This document shows, in pieces, positions 1-7,761 of a DNA stretch of 64,000 nucleotides. Below the pieces are notes generated by a model, which made no database searches, was not told the origin of the DNA, and saw only the letters and a list, made by a program, of their open reading frames with translations. The DNA lies in assembly GCA_045541115.1 (NCBI GenBank), contig JAZQIM010000001.1, forward strand, positions 16,345 to 80,344. The letters run 5' to 3'. The stretch is from Aphodoplasma sp045541115. GTDB lineage: Bacteria; Bacillota; Clostridia; UBA1381; UMGS1253. Position 1 is the first letter of the stretch. The number at the start of each line of letters is the position of its first letter. The position numbers and the translations under genes were made by a program.

Positions 1-2310
1 AAGGTCGTTTGTACCGAATGAGAAGAATTCAGCTTCTGTTGCGATTTCATCAGCGAGAAGTGCTGCACGCGGCACTTCAATCATCGTACCTACCATGTAC
101 TTCATGTCAACACCTGCATTTTTGATGATTTCATCAGCAGTCTTTGTGATTACATCCTTAACATATTTTAATTCCTTAACTTCGCCAACAAGCGGAACCA
201 TGATTTCAGGAACAACGCTCATTCCTTCCTTGTTTACGTTGATAGCTGCCTCGATAATTGCACGTGTCTGCATAGCAGCGATTTCAGGATATGTTACTGC
301 AAGACGGCAACCTCTGTGACCGAGCATCGGGTTAAACTCGTGTAAGTCAGCAACTGTATCTTTAAGTGATTCAAAGCTAATGCCCATTTCCTTTGCAAGA
401 GCTTCAATATCTTCATCGTTTGTAGGCAAGAACTCGTGAAGCGGCGGGTCAAGGAGACGGATTGTAACAGGGAGTCCGCCGAGAACCTTAAACATTGCTT
501 CAAAGTCTCCGCGCTGCATCGGAAGAAGCTTATCAAGAGCCTTCTGACGCTGCTCAAGTGTCTTTGCAACGATCATCTCACGAACTGCAGGAATTCTTTC
601 TTCGTCAAAGAACATATGCTCTGTACGGCAAAGACCGATACCTTCTGCACCAAAGCGAACAGCAGTAGATGCATCTTTCGGGTTATCAGCATTTGTACGA
701 ACCATCAATCTGCGCTCTTCATCAGCCCAGCCCATGAACTTCGCAAAATCGCCTGTGAGTGATGCTTCTTTTGTTGCGATTGCCTGTGTATAAATATTAC
801 CTGTGGAACCGTCAAGTGAAATGTAATCGCCTTCAACAAGACGCTTTCCTGCAAGGATACAATATTTCTCTTCCTCGTTAACTGTAAGCTCTCCGCATCC
901 TGCTACGCAGCATGTACCCATACCACGTGCTACAACGGCAGCGTGTGATGTCATACCGCCACGAGCTGTAAGGATACCTTCTGATGCGTTCATGCCTTCA
1001 ATATCTTCAGGAGATGTCTCAAGACGTACCAAAACAACCTTTTCGCCACGCTCACTTGCAGCTGCAACTGCATCCGCTGCGTTAAAGTAAATCTTACCGC
1101 AAGCAGCACCCGGTGATGCCGGAAGAGCTGTTGCTGCAACAGTTGCCTGCTTTAATGCATCAGCGTCAAATGTAGGATGCAAAAGCGCATCGAGCTGACG
1201 CGGGTCAACCTTTAAAAGTGCTTCCTTCTTTGTTGCAAGACCTTCATCTACAAGATCAACCGCGATCTTAAGAGCAGCAGCTGCTGTACGCTTACCGTTA
1301 CGAGTCTGAAGCATGTAAAGCTTACCATTCTCAATTGTAAACTCCATATCCTGCATGTCTTTGTAGTGATTTTCAAGCTTCTGAGCGATATCAACGAACT
1401 GTGCATAAACTTCAGGCATATCCTGCTCAAGCTGGCTAATCGGGTTAGGTGTTCTGATACCAGCAACAACGTCCTCGCCCTGTGCGTTCATCAAATATTC
1501 ACCGTAGAGTTTCTTTTCGCCTGTAGCAGGGTTACGTGTAAATGCAACACCTGTACCTGACTTTTCGCCTGTATTACCAAATACCATCGCCTGTACGTTT
1601 ACGGCTGTACCCCAATCGTAAGGGATGTCATTCATTCTTCTGTAAACGATAGCACGCGGGTTGTCCCAGCTTCTGAATACAGCCTCTACAGACTCAATAA
1701 GCTGTGTCTGCGGATCCTGTGGGAACTCTGTGCCTTTTTCCTGCTTATATAAAACCTTATACTTTGCAATAAGCTCTTTTAAATCCTCTGCTGTAAGCTC
1801 TGTATCAAGCTTTACGCCGCGAGCCTCTTTGATTTCATCGATGATTTTCTCAAACTTCGGCTTCGGAATATCCATTACAACGTCAGAGAACATCTGAATA
1901 AATCTTCTGTAGCTGTCGTATGCAAAACGCGGGTTGCCTGTAAGCTCTGCAAGACCTTCTACAACCTCATCTGTAAGACCAAGGTTTAGAATTGTATCCA
2001 TCATGCCCGGCATTGATGCACGCGCACCTGAACGAACCGATACCAAGAAAGGATTTTTCGGATCGCCGAATTTTTTGCCTGCAACTTCCTCTGCAACGGC
2101 GAGCTTTTCCTTAATTTCAGCTATAATGTCGTCGCCAATCTTTCTTCCGTCATCATAATATCTTGTGCACGCTTCAGTTGTAACAGTAAAACCCTGCGGC
2201 ACCGGAAAGCCCAACTTTGTCATTTCAGCAAGGTTTGCGCCTTTTCCGCCTAAAAGGTTTCTCATTGAAGCGTCGCCTTCGCTGAAAAGATAAACATACT
2301 TTTTGCTCAT
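1..2310 (-). CDS. ppdK: pyruvate, phosphate dikinase (partial, C-terminus off the window)
   Basis: Interconverts pyruvate, ATP and phosphate with phosphoenolpyruvate, AMP and diphosphate in the cytosol. The reading frame is open from the ATG at 2310 down to base 1, giving 770 codons of a family usually near 875-900 residues, so only the PEP/pyruvate-binding end is missing. Seen are the N-terminal nucleotide-binding start (GGKGANLAEM near residue 20) and the phospho-histidine loop GGMTSHAAVVARGMG in the middle. AAGGAGG lies just upstream of the ATG. In anaerobes this enzyme often works with a PPi-dependent or ATP-dependent glycolysis; pfkA is present at 52.6 kb. No frameshift is visible. Identity is secure. 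Confidence 0.97.
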   Translation of the reverse strand, partial: MSKKYVYLFSEGDASMRNLLGGKGANLAEMTKLGFPVPQGFTVTTEACTRYYDDGRKIGDDIIAEIKEKLAVAEEVAGKKFGDPKNPFLVSVRSGARASMPGMMDTILNLGLTDEVVEGLAELTGNPRFAYDSYRRFIQMFSDVVMDIPKPKFEKIIDEIKEARGVKLDTELTAEDLKELIAKYKVLYKQEKGTEFPQDPQTQLIESVEAVFRSWDNPRAIVYRRMNDIPYDWGTAVNVQAMVFGNTGEKSGTGVAFTRNPATGEKKLYGEYLMNAQGEDVVAGIRTPNPISQLEQDMPEVYAQFVDIAQKLENHYKDMQDMEFTIENGKLYMLQTRNGKRTAAAALKIAVDLVDEGLATKKEALLKVDPRQLDALLHPTFDADALKQATVAATALPASPGAACGKIYFNAADAVAAASERGEKVVLVRLETSPEDIEGMNASEGILTARGGMTSHAAVVARGMGTCCVAGCGELTVNEEEKYCILAGKRLVEGDYISLDGSTGNIYTQAIATKEASLTGDFAKFMGWADEERRLMVRTNADNPKDASTAVRFGAEGIGLCRTEHMFFDEERIPAVREMIVAKTLEQRQKALDKLLPMQRGDFEAMFKVLGGLPVTIRLLDPPLHEFLPTNDEDIEALAKEMGISFESLKDTVADLHEFNPMLGHRGCRLAVTYPEIAAMQTRAIIEAAINVNKEGMSVVPEIMVPLVGEVKELKYVKDVITKTADEIIKNAGVDMKYMVGTMIEVPRAALLADEIATEAEFFSFGTNDL

Positions 2311-2356
2311 CTTTATTCCTCCTTGAAAATATAAATTTATTTTTATTAGACATATA

Positions 2357-2386
2357 ATTATACCACAGATACAGTCGGACGCGCAA
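2357..2386 (-). promoter_or_regulatory. sigma-A promoter of ppdK
   Basis: On the minus strand TTGCGC (2381-2386) is followed after 18 bases by TATAAT (2357-2362). The -10 is preceded by TGG, giving an extended -10, which compensates for the weak -35. It lies about 47 bases upstream of the ppdK start. Confidence 0.6.
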
Positions 2387-2574
2387 CATAAAATGTTTTA
2401 ATCTTGTCCAAAAACCGCATCTGATTATCTTTTATATGCATCAAAAGTAATCGCTTACTTTTTTACCAAATTATATTGTAACTTATTTTGATGTAAAAAT
2501 CAATATGTAAAACGTAATATATTACATTTTTTTAATTTTTTAACTCCTATGTTAATTATAAGCTTAAACAATGC

Positions 2575-2603
2575 TTTACATTTTAATTCATTTATGATAT
2601 GAT
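2575..2603 (+). promoter_or_regulatory. sigma-A promoter of the aminotransferase gene
   Basis: TTTACA (2575-2580), 17-base spacer, TATGAT (2598-2603). Predicted transcription start is near 2610, giving a leader of about 95 bases before the TTG start. Confidence 0.5.
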
Positions 2604-2705
2604 TATAAACTATGAAGAGCATACTTATACATAAAGATATTATGCTGCATAAAGCGCAGTTTTAATTGCACCAATTATTATTTACATGAAAGGTTGTGCA
2701 TTAAC

Positions 2706-3902
2706 TTGAGTAATCAAAAAAATGTTATTACACCTGCCGTTGCATCTATGCAGGCAAGCGCAATAAGAGAAATATTTAAGCTTATAGCAAAAGATGATAT
2801 AATATCATTTGCAGCAGGCATACCTGCGCCGGAGCTTTTCCCTTCAAAAGAGTGGGCAAAAATAACAAGTGAAATTTTAGAAAATACACCGACACCGGCA
2901 CTCGTTTACGGTGTTACTGAAGGATACCTTCCCTTGCGCGAGCTTACAAAAACGCGTGCGGCAAAGCTTGGCGCATATAATCCCGATATTGATGAGCTTA
3001 TAATAACAACAGGAGCACAACAGGCAATTGACCTTGCAGCGAAGGTTGTTTTAGAAGTCGGCGACGGCGTTATCGTCGAAAAGCCGAGCTTTATCGGTTC
3101 ACTAAATTCCTTCCGCTCATACGGCGCAAAACTTTACGATGTAGATGTAGAAGAAGATGGACTTAACATCGAGCAGACTGAAGCGCACCTTAAAAACAAC
3201 AAAAACATTAAGTTTATATACACAATCCCGACATTCCAAAATCCGTCGGGTACGACTATGAATATAGAAAAAAGAAAGGCTCTTTTAGAGCTTGCAAGAA
3301 AATACGATGTACTTATCCTTGAGGACAATCCGTACGGCGAGCTCCGCTTTAAAGGAGAATTTGTTGACACGATTAAATCGATGGATACCGAAGGCAGAGT
3401 TATTTATGCAGGTACATATTCAAAAACTCTCGCGCCTGGTCTTCGCGTTGGTTTTGTAAGTGCGAGAAAAGACATCGTTGACAGAATCGTCGTTGTAAAA
3501 CAGGTAAACGACGTTCATACCGGCGTGCTTAATCAGATGATGGTACATGAGTACATAAATAATTACGACTATGATGCGCATATCGAAAAATGCTCAAAGG
3601 CATATGGCGAGAAATGCGAGCTTATGATAAGTGAAATGGAAAAGCATTTTCCGAAGCAATGCACATTCACTCGTCCCGATGGCGGAATATTTATCTTATG
3701 TACTATGCCGAAAAACGTAGACACAAAGAAAATGCTTAATGAAGCAATCGAAAACAAGGTTGCATACGTGCCGGGAAATACGTTTATGACGGACATCGAT
3801 GCACCGTCAAACATATTCAGACTTAACTTCTCCGTTACAACGCCCGACGCTATCGTAAAGGGCATAAAAATTCTTTCCGATGTACTGAAGAAAAATATTT
3901 AA
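2706..3902 (+). CDS. PLP-dependent aminotransferase, class I/II (MocR/LysN-like)
   Basis: A fold-type I aminotransferase of about 398 residues. Seen are the cofactor region TGAQQAIDL, the NPSG motif (TFQNPSGTTM), the LEDNPYGELRF segment and the PLP lysine in TYSKTLAPGLRVGF (about K240). The family includes 2-aminoadipate, aromatic and branched-chain aminotransferases, and the true substrate cannot be read from sequence. I chose the TTG at 2706 because GAAAGG ends at 2693: the in-frame TTG at 2694 abuts it, whereas 2706 has a 12-base spacer. trpS follows 26 bases downstream, so the two are probably co-transcribed. There is no N-terminal GntR domain, so this is an enzyme and not a MocR regulator. 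Confidence 0.9.
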   Translation: MSNQKNVITPAVASMQASAIREIFKLIAKDDIISFAAGIPAPELFPSKEWAKITSEILENTPTPALVYGVTEGYLPLRELTKTRAAKLGAYNPDIDELIITTGAQQAIDLAAKVVLEVGDGVIVEKPSFIGSLNSFRSYGAKLYDVDVEEDGLNIEQTEAHLKNNKNIKFIYTIPTFQNPSGTTMNIEKRKALLELARKYDVLILEDNPYGELRFKGEFVDTIKSMDTEGRVIYAGTYSKTLAPGLRVGFVSARKDIVDRIVVVKQVNDVHTGVLNQMMVHEYINNYDYDAHIEKCSKAYGEKCELMISEMEKHFPKQCTFTRPDGGIFILCTMPKNVDTKKMLNEAIENKVAYVPGNTFMTDIDAPSNIFRLNFSVTTPDAIVKGIKILSDVLKKNI

Positions 3903-3928
3903 AACATATAGTTTTGGAGCTGATATAA

Positions 3929-4942
3929 ATGGAACAGGCTATACAGGAGCCAAAAAAGAGAATACTTTCGGGAATTAAACCGAGTGGCGATTTAACGCTC
4001 GGCTCATACCTTGGCGCAATCAAAAACTGGGTAGAGCTTTCAGACAATTATGAGTGCTTTTATATGATGGCCGACATGCATGCAATTACTGTGCGCCAGG
4101 AACCTTCCGAGCTTCGCAAAAGAACGCTTGCACAGCTTGCGCAATACATCGCCTGCGGACTTGACCCGAAGAAAAATACGATATTTATTCAAAGTCATGT
4201 GTCGGCACATGCAGAGCTTGCATGGACGCTAAACTGCTATACGATGTTTGGTGAGCTTTCAAGAATGACACAGTTTAAGGATAAATCGGCAAAAAATGCT
4301 ACAAACATTAACGCGGGCCTTTTTACATACCCAGTTCTTATGGCATCTGATATCTTAGTTTATCAGGCAGACCTCGTTCCCGTAGGCGAAGACCAGAAGC
4401 AACACGTCGAGCTTACCCGTGACATAGCGACGCGCTTTAACGGCGTGTATGGCGATGTGTTTACGATTCCCGAGCCGTTTATTCCAAAAACGGGTGCGCG
4501 CATAATGAGTCTTCAGGAGCCGCAAAACAAAATGAGTAAATCAGAGCAGGATAACGGCGGATGTGTATGCCTTTTAGATGCGCCCGAAAAGATAATAAAA
4601 GCATTTAAGCGTGCCGTTACAGACAGCGATACATGTGTGCGTTTTGACACTAAAGAAAAGCCGGGTATATCAAATCTTATGCAGATATATTCAGTAATAA
4701 CAAACAAAAGCTTTGAGCAGATAGAAAACGAATTTGCATCACGTGGCTACGGCGACTTTAAAAAGAGTGTAGGCGAAGCTGTCGTTGAGGTTTTGCGTCC
4801 CGTAAGAGAAGAAGCACTGCGTCTTATAAATGACAAAGCGTATCTTGAAAGTATTTATAAAGAAGGAGCCGAACATGCTTCGTATGTCGCAAACAAAACA
4901 CTGCGCAAAGTCTATAAAAAGTTAGGCTTTGTCGCAAGATAA
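3929..4942 (+). CDS. trpS: tryptophan--tRNA ligase
   Basis: Class I aminoacyl-tRNA synthetase charging tRNA-Trp, 337 residues, the normal length. Seen are the N-terminal substrate loop SGIKPSGDLTLGSYLGA, in which the HIGH-type motif is TLGSY, and the KMSKS loop (NKMSKSEQD, about residues 200-208). GGAG precedes the ATG. No T-box leader fits in the 26-base gap after the aminotransferase gene, so any tryptophan-dependent control would have to act further upstream. Confidence 0.97.
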   Translation: MEQAIQEPKKRILSGIKPSGDLTLGSYLGAIKNWVELSDNYECFYMMADMHAITVRQEPSELRKRTLAQLAQYIACGLDPKKNTIFIQSHVSAHAELAWTLNCYTMFGELSRMTQFKDKSAKNATNINAGLFTYPVLMASDILVYQADLVPVGEDQKQHVELTRDIATRFNGVYGDVFTIPEPFIPKTGARIMSLQEPQNKMSKSEQDNGGCVCLLDAPEKIIKAFKRAVTDSDTCVRFDTKEKPGISNLMQIYSVITNKSFEQIENEFASRGYGDFKKSVGEAVVEVLRPVREEALRLINDKAYLESIYKEGAEHASYVANKTLRKVYKKLGFVAR

Positions 4943-4978
4943 GCTTGTCTGTACGACAAAAAATTGGAGTGAATACAG

Positions 4979-6112
4979 ATGAATAATAATTTTCTTATAT
5001 ATCTAATAATGTTTATGGCCTTTGCGGTCGCATTCGGCTTTACTTATATTTCGTTGCCGCTCGCACGCAGAGTAGCTAAAAAAATCGGCGCAATCGACTT
5101 TCCCGACAGCTCCCGCAGAATGCACAAGCAGCCTACCCCACGACTTGGCGGACTTGCTGTTTTTCTCGGCTTCTTGGTAAGCGTTTTGTGCTTTTGCGAA
5201 ATTACGAGGGAGCTTATTGCTCTTTTGTGCGGTGCTGTGATAATTGCAATTCTCGGAATTTTTGATGACAGCCGCGGCCTTAGTGCAAAATTTAAGTTCT
5301 GTGTCCAGATTATCGCATCGCTCGTTGTTATATATGTGGGAGATATAAAAATAGATATTTTTACAAACCCCAACATCTTTTCAAACGAGAAATTTCTTGT
5401 GCTCAGTGACTGGGTTTCCGTACCGGTAAGCGTGTTATGGATTGTTGCAATCACAAACGCTGTTAACCTTATTGACGGGCTCGACGGTCTTGCTGCAGGC
5501 ATTTGCTCAATCGCCGCAGTATCTTTAGTCTTTATTGCAATAATGGTAAATCAGCCTGCGATTGCACTTCTTGCAATAATTATTGCAGGTTCATGCTTTG
5601 GCTTTTTGCCATCAAACTTCAGACAAAAAAAGAAGATGTTTCTCGGCGATACCGGCTCGACATTTTTAGGGTATACACTTGCCGTTTTATCAATACAGGG
5701 CGGATTTAAAAGTTATGCGGTAATCTCGTTTGCCGTTCCCGTACTGATTTTCGGTCTACCGATATTTGACACGCTTTTCGCCATGCTGCGACGCGTTCTT
5801 ACAGGCAAGAGCGTAATGACGCCGGACAGAGGTCACATACACCACCGCCTTGTTGATATGGGTTTTTCACAAAAACAGGCTGTGTTTATATTGTATGCAA
5901 TGAGCGGTGTGCTCGGTCTTACGGCAGTAGTCCTCGCTGAAAGCGGCGCGCTGCGAGCACTATTACTTCTCATCGGTGTGCTTATTGTTATTTTTGTCGG
6001 CAGCGTCATATCAAGTGAAAAAATTGCTGCAAAAAAAGAAGAACCGGCGCAGGAAGATGACACCATAAATGTTACACTCGCTAAAATAGACGATGACTAT
6101 GATGAGAATTAA
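4979..6112 (+). CDS. undecaprenyl-phosphate glycosyl-1-phosphate transferase (MraY/WecA/TagO family)
   Basis: A polytopic membrane enzyme of 377 residues that moves a sugar-1-phosphate (most likely GlcNAc-1-P) from a UDP-sugar to undecaprenyl phosphate, the first step of a secondary wall polymer. Seen are many hydrophobic segments, DDSRGLSAKFK (about 92-102), NLIDGLDGLAAG (about 163), FLGDTGSTFLG (about 220) and HIHHRL (about 286). The HIHH form is typical of WecA/TagO, not of MraY. The C-terminus is a short acidic tail. wecB follows 43 bases downstream, which supports a teichoic-acid-like linkage-unit or wall-polysaccharide role. True mraY is expected elsewhere in a murein cluster. Confidence 0.9.
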   Translation: MNNNFLIYLIMFMAFAVAFGFTYISLPLARRVAKKIGAIDFPDSSRRMHKQPTPRLGGLAVFLGFLVSVLCFCEITRELIALLCGAVIIAILGIFDDSRGLSAKFKFCVQIIASLVVIYVGDIKIDIFTNPNIFSNEKFLVLSDWVSVPVSVLWIVAITNAVNLIDGLDGLAAGICSIAAVSLVFIAIMVNQPAIALLAIIIAGSCFGFLPSNFRQKKKMFLGDTGSTFLGYTLAVLSIQGGFKSYAVISFAVPVLIFGLPIFDTLFAMLRRVLTGKSVMTPDRGHIHHRLVDMGFSQKQAVFILYAMSGVLGLTAVVLAESGALRALLLLIGVLIVIFVGSVISSEKIAAKKEEPAQEDDTINVTLAKIDDDYDEN

Positions 6113-6155
6113 GATAAATCATATTATATAATCTCTTATAAGGAGCATGGTAAAA

Positions 6156-7307
6156 ATGGATAAAAAAATAAAAACCATAACAGTTTTCGGCACACGTCCC
6201 GAAGCAATTAAAATGGCACCGCTTGCGCTCGCACTTGAAAAGTGTCCGCACATTGACTCTAAAGTCTGCGTTACAGCACAGCACAGACAGATGCTCGACC
6301 AGGTGCTTGAAATGTTTAACATAAAGCCTGATTATGACCTTGACATAATGAAGGAGCGCCAGTCACTTGTCGGCATTACAACGCGCGTACTTGAAGGCCT
6401 CGATGAAGTTATCAAAAAAGAAAATCCCGATGTAGTGCTTGTACACGGAGATACATCAACTACTTTTGCAGGAGCTCTTGCAGCTTTTTATAATCAGACT
6501 AAAATAGGCCATGTCGAAGCAGGTCTTCGTACATACGACAAATACTCTCCGTTCCCCGAGGAGATGAACCGCTGTCTTACAGGCGTTATGACAGATTTTC
6601 ACTTCTCGCCTACAGTTGCAAATAAAAATAACCTTTTAAGAGAAAGCATTGACGAGAAAAAAATCTATATTACGGGAAATACGGTAATTGATGCTTTAAA
6701 AAGCACTGTAAAAGAAAACTACACGTTCTCCGATGAAACTCTTGGGTCGCTTGATTTTGACAAAGAAAAGGTTATCCTTGTTACTGCACACAGACGTGAA
6801 AACCTCGGCGAGCCACTTCGTAACATTTGCCGTGCACTTCGCCGCATTATTACAACATACGAAGACATCAGAATTGTATATCCTGTTCATCTTAATCCCG
6901 CTGTGCGCGAAGTAGTAAACGAAATTCTTGGCGGACTTGAACGTGTATCGCTGATTGAGCCTGTCGGTGCAGACGATTTGCATAACGCTATGGCTCGCTG
7001 CTATATGGTTATGACAGACTCGGGCGGACTTCAGGAAGAAGCACCGTCACTTGCAAAGCCAGTTTTAGTATTAAGAAATGAAACAGAGCGTCCCGAGGCT
7101 GTTGAAGCAGGTACGGTAAAAATTGCAGGCGTCGTTGAAGACGATATCTTTAATATGGCAAAAGAGCTTATTGAAGATAAAGCTGCTTATGATAAGATGG
7201 CTCACGCGGCAAATCCGTACGGCGACGGAAACGCATCTCAAAGAATTGTCGATGCACTTTTATATGAGTTCGGCATTACATCTCAAAGACCTGCAGATTT
7301 TAAATAA
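6156..7307 (+). CDS. wecB: UDP-N-acetylglucosamine 2-epimerase, non-hydrolysing
   Basis: Interconverts UDP-GlcNAc and UDP-ManNAc, 383 residues, cytosolic. Seen are the N-terminal TVFGTRPEAIKMAPLA, the VHGDTSTTFAGALAAF and HVEAGLRT motifs, and the C-terminal TDSGGLQEEAPSL, all diagnostic. I use the ATG at 6156, nine to ten bases after AGGAG; the in-frame ATG at 6147 lies one base from it and is too close. With the preceding WecA/TagO-like enzyme it supplies ManNAc for a lipid-linked wall polymer. The operon ends at the hairpin at 7321. Confidence 0.96.
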   Translation: MDKKIKTITVFGTRPEAIKMAPLALALEKCPHIDSKVCVTAQHRQMLDQVLEMFNIKPDYDLDIMKERQSLVGITTRVLEGLDEVIKKENPDVVLVHGDTSTTFAGALAAFYNQTKIGHVEAGLRTYDKYSPFPEEMNRCLTGVMTDFHFSPTVANKNNLLRESIDEKKIYITGNTVIDALKSTVKENYTFSDETLGSLDFDKEKVILVTAHRRENLGEPLRNICRALRRIITTYEDIRIVYPVHLNPAVREVVNEILGGLERVSLIEPVGADDLHNAMARCYMVMTDSGGLQEEAPSLAKPVLVLRNETERPEAVEAGTVKIAGVVEDDIFNMAKELIEDKAAYDKMAHAANPYGDGNASQRIVDALLYEFGITSQRPADFK

Positions 7308-7320
7308 TACAGCTACATGT

Positions 7321-7354
7321 GGTAGTACACCAAAAGTGTACTGCCTTTTCTTTT
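7321..7354 (+). terminator. terminator after wecB
   Basis: Ten-base stem GGTAGTACAC (7321-7330) with GTGTACTGCC (7336-7345), one wobble or mismatch pair, followed by TTTTCTTTT. Confidence 0.8.
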
Positions 7355-7394
7355 ATACAGCTTGTCTTTAAATCAAAATTTATCAAATTATCTC

Positions 7395-7423
7395 TTGATA
7401 TAAAACGGAAAATAAGATATAAT
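7395..7423 (+). promoter_or_regulatory. sigma-A promoter of the SRP RNA gene
   Basis: TTGATA (7395-7400), exactly 17 bases, TATAAT (7418-7423). The predicted start point, about 7430, coincides with the 5' end of the SRP RNA. Confidence 0.85.
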
Positions 7424-7431
7424 AAATATAT

Positions 7432-7697
7432 CGTACTAGCCGGGACGTTAGCGGTGTCCTGTACTTGCAATCCGCTATAGCAAGGGCGATTACTCTGCCG
7501 AGGGGTCGGTTTTGTGTGGCAGGCACCTGTTCGAAGGCAATGAGGCTTAGGTCCTGTGCGACCGAGGTCCGCGAACCTTGTCAGGCGGGGAACCGAGCAG
7601 CAATAAACGGTGTCCACGGTGTGATACAGGGGTGCCGAGGCTGAGTTTTCAGCAGGTTTACCGCATGGAAGACCTTCTTCGAAGCAGAGGTGTACGA
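7432..7697 (+). ncRNA. ffs: signal recognition particle RNA, large bacterial type (scRNA)
   Basis: About 266 bases matching the Bacillus-type SRP RNA with Alu and S domains. The 5' Alu domain is recognisable by GTACTTGCAATCCGCT (from 7461), which matches the conserved GTACCTGCAATCCGCT block. The S-domain tip reads GTCAGGCGG-GGAA-CCGAGCAG: a GGAA tetraloop closed by CGG/CCG and the conserved asymmetric loop bound by Ffh. The 3' end is followed by a run of T. As in Bacillus subtilis, the gene sits just before dnaX. It targets nascent membrane proteins with Ffh. Confidence 0.95.
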
Positions 7698-7704
7698 TTT
7701 TTTT
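7697..7704 (+). terminator. 3' end of SRP RNA, T-run
   Basis: The closing strand of the SRP RNA helix is followed by seven to eight T residues, an intrinsic terminator using the RNA's own terminal stem. Leaky read-through could help express dnaX, whose start lies 65 bases on. Confidence 0.5.
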
Positions 7705-7761
7705 ATTATCTGTAAATTTGCGGCCACTATGGTCCGGATTTATCAATGTGAGGTTTTGATT

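Larger units (their letters stand above)
2311..2705. other. divergent intergenic region
   Basis: A 395-base AT-rich gap between the divergent ppdK and aminotransferase genes. It holds one convincing promoter for each side (listed separately). I see no small gene and no recognisable riboswitch in the remaining sequence. Confidence 0.6.

Noticed and set aside
3903..3928. T-box leader of trpS
   Set aside because: Only 26 bases between genes; no T-box core.
7690..7761. In-frame N-terminal extension of dnaX
   Set aside because: It would begin inside the SRP RNA and has no ribosome binding site; family alignment starts at MAYQALYRKWRP.
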